DNA of 64,000 nucleotides from UBA4465 sp002292365 (GTDB lineage: Bacteria > Bacteroidota > Bacteroidia > Cytophagales > Cyclobacteriaceae). Under the pieces are notes generated by a model. The model worked only from the letters and a program-made list of their open reading frames with translations, ran no database searches and was not told where the DNA came from. This document shows, piece after piece, positions 44,145-55,000 of the stretch. The first letter of the stretch is position 1. Every line of letters starts with the position of its first letter. Made by a program: the position numbers and the translations under genes. The stretch spans positions 682,001-746,000 of the forward strand of contig CALSQY010000001.1 of NCBI GenBank assembly GCA_943788615.1. Direction: 5' to 3'.

Positions 44145-45104
44145 TTATTTTGAAATTTCCAGCATCCGCTGAAGGGGTAACAACGCCCGTTCGATGATCT
44201 CCTCTGAAACGGTGATTTCGGGAGATTCATCTCTCAAGCATAAATAGAGCTTTTCAATACTATTCATTTTCATGAAGGCGCATTCGGCGCACGCACAATG
44301 ATTGTCTTCGTTGGCTGGCGCTGGAATAAGGATTTTATTGGGCACCATTTCTTGCATTTTATGTAAAATACCCGCCTCAGTAGCAACGATAAATTTTTGC
44401 GTTGGGTCTGCTACTGCGTAATTGATCATTTCAGTAGTTGAGCCCACGTATGAAGCAACACTCAAAATGTGTTTTTCAGATTCAGGATGAGCAATAAATT
44501 TAGCATCGGGATGTTGTTTTTGAAGGCTCAAAATTTTTTCTATTGAAAAGGCTTCATGAACCATACAAGCACCATCCCACAACACCATATTTCGCCCGGT
44601 CTTTTGATTGATGTAATCACCCAGATTTTTGTCTGGGGCAAAGATGAGCGGCTGATTTTTTGGAAATGAATTTACAATTTTTTCTGCATTGGCTGAGGTA
44701 CAAATCACATCACTCATGGCTTTGATCTCTGCTGAGCAGTTCACATAGGAGATCACTTTATGATTTGGATATAACGTCAAAAACCGGGCAAAATCATCTG
44801 GAAGACAACCTTCAGCCAATGAGCAGGAAGCTGCTAAATCAGGTAGGACAACTTTTTTCGTTGGATTGAGTATTTTAGCTGTTTCAGCCATGAAATGAAC
44901 ACCAGCAAAGACAATGATATCCGCATCAGTTTTTGCAGCCTGCTGAGAGAGGCCCAAGCTATCGCCAACATAATCCGCAATATCTTGGATATCAGGAGTT
45001 TGATAATAATGGGCCAAAATAACGGCATGCTTCTTTTTTTTGAGGGCGATAATCTCCTTAGTTAATGTTGCATCGGTGAAGGGTGCAATCCGAATTGATT
45101 TCAT
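44145..45104 (-). CDS. nadA: Quinolinate synthase NadA
   Basis: A 319-residue [4Fe-4S] enzyme condensing iminoaspartate with dihydroxyacetone phosphate. Three conserved cluster cysteines are in LAASCSLAEGC (~90-100), SYVNCSAEIKAMSDVICTSANA and the C-terminal HCACAECAFMKMN (~260-270). HYYQTPDIQDIADYVGDSLGLS is the family N-terminal segment. First gene of the nadAB operon. The start at 45104 gives a usual N-terminus. Confidence 0.95.
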   Translation of the reverse strand: MKSIRIAPFTDATLTKEIIALKKKKHAVILAHYYQTPDIQDIADYVGDSLGLSQQAAKTDADIIVFAGVHFMAETAKILNPTKKVVLPDLAASCSLAEGCLPDDFARFLTLYPNHKVISYVNCSAEIKAMSDVICTSANAEKIVNSFPKNQPLIFAPDKNLGDYINQKTGRNMVLWDGACMVHEAFSIEKILSLQKQHPDAKFIAHPESEKHILSVASYVGSTTEMINYAVADPTQKFIVATEAGILHKMQEMVPNKILIPAPANEDNHCACAECAFMKMNSIEKLYLCLRDESPEITVSEEIIERALLPLQRMLEISK

Positions 45105-45264
45105 ACTATTGTAGCCGTTTTGGTAAAATTAACGCTTGAACCCTTCACGTCTCATGAATTATTTAAATAAATTCTAAAATTTATGGAAAATCAATGTTTT
45201 CACCCGCTTTGCACCTCATAAATGAAAGAAATATTTGAGTCAATGCTTTTTGAAAGCAACAGAG

Positions 45265-45787
45265 TTAAGAATTACAATTCATATATTTAGCATAGTTAAT
45301 ATCCATTTCTTGGGCCTTTTGATAATCTCGAGTCGCTTGCTCACGGTTGCCCAGCATATCATTGCGCACTGTCTCGGTTGATATATAATTCGGCTACTTC
45401 GGGAGTTATTAAAATGGCTTTATCAAATGCCTCAATGGCCAAAGCCGGTGCTTGACTCACCAAATAGATATAACCCAGTTGTTGAAAAGCTTCTGAATAG
45501 TCTATTTTCAGAACAATCGCTTTTTCAAGATCAGCAATGGCACGTTTGGATAATGCCAAGCCTTGATAGGTCATGGCTCTAAGAAAATGGGCTTCTGCAT
45601 TTTTAGGATCCATTTCGATCGCCCTACTGAATGATTTGACGGCTTCTGTAAACTCCCCTTTCTCATATTGTTCGTACCCTATGTCAAGCAAGGGATCGAC
45701 TGTTTGAAACCAGAAAAATAGCGAGATTAAAATAATTGTCATTTGGCAAATAAAGTAGATATGATAGTTGCAAAATACATTAAACAA
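45265..45787 (-). pseudogene. TPR-repeat protein, frameshifted near its C-terminus
   Basis: The frame from 45787 codes for an N-terminal membrane anchor (~8-25, MTIILISLFFWF) and three TPR-like repeats (YEQYEKGEFTEAVKSFSRAIEMDPKNAEAHFLRAMTY and following). It stops at 45359 after ELYINRDSAQ. Shifting one base at ~45361 restores the repeat (NDMLGNREQATRDYQKAQEMDINYAKYMNCNS) to a TAA at 45265. The rebuilt end is what such proteins usually have, so a one-base insertion is the likely event. The truncated protein would lose only the last ~30 residues and may still work. Sequencing error cannot be excluded. Confidence 0.75.
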
Positions 45788-46001
45788 AAAATAATTTCAA
45801 AGAGGTTTAAGTAGGTTAGATATGAATCCTAGTGTATCTCAAAAAATCATGAGATTAAAAAAATTAAGTTTTAAGGGGTTACTTGTTTCAAAATTGTTGT
45901 ATTCAGCTATAAATTAAGTCAGAAATATTTATTATTTATGTTTTACCTCTTATCTTTACCGACTAGATAATTTTTTTTATTCAATACAATCCATAGCTGC
46001 C

Positions 46002-49000
46002 ATGAAAAGTTTTTTAACTAAAACCTCATTTATCACCTCCTTACTCTTAGGATCAGTACAATTAAGCGCCCAAACGATTAGTTACGATTCGATTCAAGAT
46101 GATGGTACACGCAACGATACACTGACCTTTGTTGAAGACTTTGCAGATGCCAAGTATGCATTGAATGCATTGTTTGTATCTAATGATTCACTCAGCTTTC
46201 AGTTAAAAAAGATCAATGCAAACGGGGCAATTAGCGCTACGGTTGCCGATGACACCTTGACCATCAGCGCGCTGGCCAATGGGTATGGTCAAGCATCTTT
46301 GGAGGTGACGGCTACCAATACAGCTGATCAGACGACATTGAGTCAGCTGATCAGTGTAATCGTCACTGCTGTGGATGATGCACCGGCGCTCAACCCGGAC
46401 AATCGTTTTGTAGATTATTACGATAATCAGCTTACGGCTAACAAAGATATCTTGATTGACTGCGTCAATGGTTTTGTAGATGTGGATGATGATGGCTACG
46501 GATTGGCTATTTCGTTCACAAACTTATCAAACGCTGCTGCTGGATATACAGATTTAGACACCTCAATGGTTACCGATATTGGCAATGGGCAGTTCAACAT
46601 TGCTGTTGCTGCGAATACTAAGTATGCAGGAGATGTCCATATTACGGCAGAAGCCAGTGGCAAGAGTTTTACCAAAACAGTGAAATTAGTAATAGATAAT
46701 GCACCTACTTTGATCGATGCTGAAGATCCTATTACTGTAAATGAGGATTTTGCAAGTTTTAAAAAGAAGGCTAATGTACTTTTTGCAGATGCAGACAATG
46801 GTGATCCTGATTCAATCAAAGTAACCTTTGCCGATTATTTGGCTGATTCTCTTGAAGCCAATACTAATGGAATTATTGAAAATGATACGAATAACATTGT
46901 TTTAGTAACTTATGAGGTGGCAGAAGATGAGTTCACCTTTACTAGTCAAGCTGATAAAATTGGTACTTATAAGCTCCCAGTGAGCGTGACAAGTGGTTTT
47001 AGAACTGTAAACGATACGATGACTATTGTTGTGAACAATGTGGACGATAAAGCCACTATTGTTAATTCAATACCTGATCAGTTACTACCTCAAGGTACCC
47101 GATTAGCGGTGTCGATTGAAGAAATTTTCGAAGACATTGATAACGATCTAGATTATACACAATTTGATTTGTCCTCATCAAACTCGACCTCATTAGTAAT
47201 TCAAAAGAAAAACGCTGACGGTTCGTATTCAGATTTAAGCTCTCCTCACACACTGGCGGCGGGAGAAAGTACTTTGTACATCTATGCAGATGGTTCAATA
47301 GATGATAAAGGATCTATTAAGTTTGAAAGTGATAATGTAGGTACTTCAACTGCTAATGTCAATGGCGCTATTAGCGGTGCAACTGCTTTGGTAGTAGATA
47401 ACAATGCCGGAGATATTAAAGTAGGTGATCTTGTGACAGGATCTGGAATCTCTGGAACTGTTACAGTGAGCAGTATTACAGATCAAAATAATATTACCCT
47501 TTCGAGCGCACAATCTTTAGCTGACAATGCGGTATTAACTTTTACTGCTTCGCTTACCGAGTTTTTCACATTGAAGATATCTAGAGCTATTGGTGTTTTC
47601 CATGTTTCGAAGACGGGAGATGACACGAATAACGGTACTTCCACATCAACTGCCTTTGCCACTATCGGTAAAGCTATTTTAGCCGCTCAAAACAGAGATA
47701 CTATCAAAATTGGAGAAGGCACCTACAGTGAAAATTTAGTAATTAATGAGGGCTTGACCATTCAGTCTACATCCTACAGTGCGGATATGAGTGATGCCGA
47801 TATAAAAAAGACAATCATTAAAGGTACTGTAAATGGGGGATCTGTAGTATCCATATTGAATACTGAAGGAGTGATCATTCGAGGACTTGCCATTCAAGGT
47901 AGCGGGGACATCAATACAGATGAAGATGGTTCAAGTAGAGGATGGGTGTATGAAGATGGGACGGTTGTTAGTGATGCCATTGTAAATGCGCTTAATTGGA
48001 ACAATGAGGATTCTAAATCGCCCATTCAAAATAATAATGACATTCGTGCTGCTATCCTTAGAGGAGATAATGGAGAAGTTGAGACATGGGATGAATGGGG
48101 GTGTTGTGTTGGTATTTGGATTGAGGCCCCAACTGTTACCGCAACAGTAAATGGAGCGATCAGTGGAACGACAGCTTTGGTACTAGATGCTAATGTAGGG
48201 ACTATTGAGGTAGGAGATATAGTTACAGGAGATGGGATATCAGGAACAATTACTGTGGCGGCAATCACAAATCAAAATAACATTACTTTATCAAATAATA
48301 TTTCATTAGCAGATGATAAGGTTTTAATTTTTACATTTCCAGAGGGCAATAAGAATTTAAGATTTACTGATGGAAGCCGCTCCTTTTACACAGTTGATCA
48401 AGGCTTTAACTATGCCGATGCTGTTCAGAATGTAACCGAGAATATTCCTCAGGCGACTATAATTAAAATAGATAGTGAGGCTATATGGAATAAGATGGAT
48501 GATGCTGATTACGGATGGAATTTTATTGGACTTTCGAACATAATTTTAAAAAGTACCAAAGGTGCGGGAGTTGCTATAAGTGAAGCATCAGTAGATCTCG
48601 ACTATGTTCATATTTATGATCATAAAGTAAGTCAATCTGATTGGGTCAATGCCGCTGGATTTTTTGCTCGAGATGCAAAGAAAATTAATATTTCAAATTC
48701 GAGTATATACAATAACAATGTTCAAAATGGAGATGGTGCAGGAGTTGGTATTTTCTGGTCCAATGAGCTTTCTTTTAGGAACAATAAAGTATATAATAAT
48801 GACGCTGAAGGAGATAATAATTGCACGGCTGGTGGTTTGATGGCTTATGGAATGGAAACTGTATCGGTTGTGAACAGTATTTTTTATGGTAATGAAGAGC
48901 GATGCGGGGCTTCGGTAAGGGTAGGTAACACCGAAAATTACACAGTGAATCACTCATTGATTGAAAACGGATTTATTGTTCAGGATGCAGAAAATAATAT

Positions 49001-52000
49001 TGGATTAGTTCAAAATTCCATTTTCCTTGACAGAAATTTTGGTCAGTGGGGTCCAACTAAACCGAGTAAATTAACCATACAAAATAATTTAGTTAACAGT
49101 AATTTCCACCTCGACTACGAAATTGATAGATATGGTGCTAATAATTTGGTGGGTGCTAGTACGGCCTTTGTTGATGAGGCAAACAACGATTACCGATTGA
49201 CCTCTTCGAGTGTGTTGATTGGAGCGGGTATAGCTTCAAGTGATGTTTTAGATATCAAAGGCACTACAAGACCTGCTCCAAGTGGATCTAAACCTGATAT
49301 TGGACCTTATGAAAATGCACTGGATAAACCAGATTTGATTTTTGCTCCTTATTTTTCCACTCAAACCAGTCCTCATTGTTGCTACTACTCTGCCGTGGAT
49401 ATGTTTGATACTAATAATGACGGTATCGATGAGGCAGCTTACATTGCAAGAACAGATGATAATGACGGTTCAATCGTAAAACTTTTTAATGTGGCAGACA
49501 GTACTTCAACGACGCTGCATGAAGATTGGAGTGAATATTCTTTTGCTAAACCTCTTGATATCAATCAAGATGGTTATCTAGATGTGGTCATTGGAAATTC
49601 AAGTAAGACAGCTTATCTAATCAATGATGGTTCGGGCGTATTTGCTTCCCCTACTAAAGAGTATGACAATAATGGAATAAATACCGAATCGGCTTCAAGA
49701 ATGGTTTGGGGAGATATCACGGGAGATGGTCGCGTTGATGGAGTAATTGGAGACTGGTCAGGTATTACCATATATGAATATCTTTCTGATGGGCCGAGAG
49801 TGAGTTCAAAACAGTTAAATAATATTAACAATGAATGGTTGGGCGATTTTAACAATGCTTTTGTTGCAGACATTAACGGAGATACTAAAACTGATCTTAT
49901 ACTAGAGCGAAGATGGAATGGTCAAAGCCAAGCTCAAGATCTTTTAGTTTATTTACAGGAAGATGGAGATCTTGTTTATAATGAAGGACTTTCTATTATT
50001 AATCAACTTCCAGGAACAGGTCAAGATGATAATTCTAATAAAGACTTAACCTTAGATTTTGGTGATTTGGATGGAGATGGTGCTGGAGATCTATTGGTGG
50101 CTTACACGCCCAATAGGGCCAATAACTCAAGTGGTGCTTTAAAAAGATTTGAGTTAACCAATAATGATAGTACTTGGACTGAGGTGCCGTTGAACTTAAG
50201 AATTTCAAGTGATTCGGTTATTTCTGTTTCTGATTATTATGGGGCTGTATTTGCTCCAAAAATAGCCGTACTTAAGGATAATACTGTGAGTGTTGTAGCG
50301 CTTGTGTCCACTGAAAATCTGGGGGAATGGGATCGTTGGTTTACGCCTGGATTGTTTAACGTTAATGCAGCTGGTGAACTTGAGCAAAAGAAGGGCTACT
50401 ATTCTTCAGAAACTTTCAATATGAATCCATGGGATACAAGGATTAGCTATGATTTGGGACGACTGAACAGTGGAGCAGCCCTAGATATGGCATTTATAGG
50501 AAGGACAGGAGGAAATAGTGGAGATGGTAGAAATAGGTTAGCCATGTTCACAAACACTTATACTGTTACACCTACCAGTGATTTAGCCGCACCGAGTGTG
50601 CCAACGATTACCATTGCGGGAAGTAAAGTAACCATCAACTTTACAACGAGTTCTGATTATTACAACATTAAAATATGTAGCGGGAATAATTGTAATACAT
50701 TATATACCACAAGTACTGCTGGTGGAGTTGCTGATGTAAGTGGTCTGGTTTATACAGGTGCTGGAGCCAAGGAGCTAGAATATTTCTTAGAGAAAGGAAC
50801 TTACAGTGTTTCGATTCAAAATATTGACAGCAAGTTCGGGGTGTCTGCTGTGGCAAGCTCACCGGAGTTCACTGTCGAGGGACTAGATTTTGCGGCAGGG
50901 ACTGAGTTGATGGATGATTTCTTTAATGAAGTACATTTAATCAATATGGACTCGGATGTGAAACCAGAAGCGTATGGTTATAAGAAGAGATTTTGGTCTG
51001 GGTCAGGAGAGCAGCCTGCAACGATGAAAATTTTTGATTTAGACAATAGTAATTCTAAATCGTTTACGCTCGACAATGAGGCGAGTGTGATAATCAGTGA
51101 TTTTGATAGTAATGGCAAACCAGATGTTATTGTAGATAATAATGATAACAATTGGCCAGCAACACCTTTTTCTACTTTGATGAACATTGATGAGAATTCT
51201 TCAGTAACTGTTTTCAGTGAGTCTTTTAGTAAGCTTTCAGTAGCAATAAGAGGGGGGCGTCATGGTAGTGGGATTACTGCATCTAACATAGCCATCGATA
51301 TTGACCAAGACGGTCGCGATGAGCTGATTACGGGATATGCCAATAATTGGAGTGAGTATGATGGGGGTATTGGACTTTTCTCTATTGAATCAAATAACTT
51401 TAATGATACTACTCTTCTTTGGTTGCGTGGAGAAGATAGTAATGAAAACGGTGTAGAGTACAAAGGGGCAGGACCATTATTTTGGTCAAAAATGGATGCG
51501 AGCGGAAGAAGTGATTATCGAGGAATGGCGCATACCTACCTTAATCCAGATAAAGATGGAGATACAGATCATTTGATTGCCATCAATATGTCTGGCTCAG
51601 GCCTTGCGCGGAGTGCCTTGTATGCTATAGAATCTAAAAGCAGTGGTGCGGTACAAGGATTTTATCTCAACAGCTTTGCTGATAAGAGTATCCTTGATAT
51701 GCAGATTTTTGGGGAAGATTCTTCAAAATATACCGTCTTAGTTTCCTATACGACTGATACCGATTACTGGTCAGATGCTTTCCGCACTAGAGAGATTAAT
51801 TTCCTTAAAATGGAGATATCAAAATCAGGAGATTTCTTCCAGAACCTGAAAAAAGCGTCAGAAAATGTGACTACACTCATGCCGATAAATTATAAAAGCC
51901 AAACCAACAGTGCCATTACCTATTCAGACTTTGCACTAGAAGGGATGCCTATTACCAATTCATTTGCGATAGCAGATGTGAATAATGATGGGCTCAATGA

Positions 52001-55000
52001 TATTGTGGGTGTGGGAAGTAATACCTCAGACACTTGGAATGGTCAGGCGATACTGAATTTCTACTTGCAAAATGCAAACGGGGGACTAGATCAATACATC
52101 TCTCAGGTGGCTACCGAGGCTAAAGGCTTCTCTTTCATCAGTTCTATTAATTTGATTGATATCAATGCGGATCAAAAAGTAGATGTGGTGATTAGTGGAC
52201 GAACCCGTCAGTCTGATAATGGTAATACCATAGGATTCATCAACAATACCGAGATGACTGTGGGAGGTGCCTTAGCTGTTCCTACCGATTTGATAGGTCA
52301 GAATAATGGTTATAAGGTAGAACTCAAGTGGTCAGATACCAATTCTGGTAAAATAGGTTATGCAGCCCAAGTGGGTACTGCTGCGGATAATTTTAATTTG
52401 AGTAGGGGTAATTTGAATGCATCTGGATATCCATTATTTCCAGATCGCTTTGAAAGCTTCCAAAAATCAAAAAGACAAGTCTTTGATGCTTATGATTTAG
52501 CAGATTCATATTATTTTAAGGTCAAGGCCATTGATCAATATGGCAATACCTCAGCATTTTCTGCTATAGAAACCGTATCAATTACTGAACCATTTAAGAA
52601 AATGGATCAAGGGATACCTGGAATTGCCAATGGGAATGTGGCTTGGGGAGATTATGATCGTGATGGAGATTTGGATTTGGCCTTAATGGGGACCTCACAA
52701 GGCTATCAAACAATACTTTACCGCAATGATTCAGGAGTATTTGTTGACTCTAATAATGAATTGGAGCGTCAGTCTGAAGGAGATTTAGGCTGGGTAGACT
52801 TTGATAATGATGGTTATCTGGATCTAGTTGTTACGGGTAAAGATCTCGAGGCAGCTACAGTATTAAATATTTACAAAAACAATGGAGCAGGCTCCCTTGT
52901 GAAGATAGATAATGGTACGCCTATTGATGGGGTGACAGATGCTACGCTCGCCTTTGGAGACTCGGATGCTGACGGAGACATTGACATGGTTTTGGCGGGT
53001 CTCACGGTCAATGATGGTCAAATTGACTACATCATGAACCTCTATGAGAATAAATACAATACCTCAGGTGGAGATGTTATTTTTGAAAGGAATGATAAGT
53101 TCTATAGAGAAGGTTTTACCAAAGGAGATATAGAATTTGCAGATCTTGATAATGATGGAGATTTAGAGATTATTTATGCAGGTACAGGTAAAGGAGACAA
53201 TCCTGTCGGAGGTATCATATCAAATACACGTGCTGGTTTGACTGGAGGAACCTATGATTATTCGAGTCAATTACAGTTGGGTGAGGCAAGTATCTCAGTG
53301 GGAGATATTGATTCAGATGGAGATTTAGATATCATTGCTACAGGTATTGCTGGTCAAGGAAATGATGTAAAAGAGAATGTGACGCGAATCTTTACCAATG
53401 AATATTATGCCATTGATTCTTTGAGAGCTTACATTGAATTCAATGTGAGAGATAATGAGCAAATTCAATCTCTAGCCGATGGAGACATTGACTTGATTGA
53501 TTTTGACAATGACGGCGATCTTGATGCTTTGATTTCTGGAAAAGATAAGAATGCGGTACCCACCACAGTACTGTATGCACAAGCTGGAGGAAGTTTCTTT
53601 GTAGTAAATACACCTTTTGACTCGGTGATGCAATCAAGTGTACGTTGGGCAGATTTTGATACCGATGGAGATATGGATGTGTTTATCAGTGGAAAAACTA
53701 CGACTAAAAGTATTACTCAGTTATTTGAAAACAATACGGGTAATATTGTCAATACGCCACCGAGTGTACCTTCAAATCTCACGGTAACAGACTTTGGTTT
53801 TGGAAAAGTAAGATTATCGTGGAATCGTTCTAGTGATGACTACACTGAAAAGTCAAGTGTATCCTATGTGATTGCTCTGGGTGATAAGCAAGGTCAGTCT
53901 AATATATTTACCACAGAGAGTAACCTAGAAACAGGTGTGAGACTTACGGCCAAGCCTTCGGCGGCCTTACAAGATTTCATGTATCTAGAGTTAGATCCTG
54001 GGAAATACTATTTCTCAGTCCAAGCGGTGGATGCCAACTACAATGCTTCGAAATTCAGCCAATTCATTGAGTTTGAGATGAAGTACGCTTGGAAAGAGCT
54101 CAACTTAGGAGGAATTGTAGATAATAAATTACCGGCAGGAGAAGATGCTTCATTGAAGTTCTCAGATTTTGATGGAGATGGAGATTTTGACTTAGCCATA
54201 TTTGGAAAGAACCCTGATAGGCAATGGGAGTTAGGCTTGCTAGGTAATAATGCGGGCAGTTTCAATAAAATTTTCGACTTCGAATGGATGACTAAAGGAG
54301 ATTTTGATTGGGCTGATGTGAATGGTGATGGTGCTTTGGATGTCTTTATGACGGGAGAAGATCCGAATGATGAGACTAGAACAATTGCTAATTTATACTT
54401 GAACTACAGTGATCAGGTAGAAAATCTTGGTGGAGATGATGGCTTTGATGATGAAGATAATGGTTTTGATGAAGATTGGGAGCCTTTTGCTTGGACAACC
54501 GATATGCTTGTGGGTAATTGGCGCGTGCTACCTTTTGAGGGTAGTCTTGCTGTCGGACCGAATCCCTATGAACAAACACCAAGCTTAGAGGATCAATATT
54601 GGTGGATAGGACAAGATGGAAACATGAGGGAATGTTATACTGATGATCTGCTTACATTCGGTGCAGATGGATCATTCAGTATTGACTTCCAAAACTTCAC
54701 ATGGATTGAGGGTTGGCAAGTAGGAGATGAAGATCCTTATTCAGGGTACTGTGGGGTTCCAGATGAAAACGTCATTGGGATAAATCCTAATGGACAATTT
54801 ACTTACCAAGTATCGTTACCTTCAGAAGATGGACTCAATGGAGTTACAGATGCACAATTGACTTTGTTTGGAGTAGGTGCATATATAGGTGTACCAAAGG
54901 CCTATAATGGAGGAGAATTAGCGGATGCTGTAGGTCTAGTGACAGATCCTAGTGAAATCACGCAGAGAACATATACCTACAGGTTATTTGATGAAAATAC

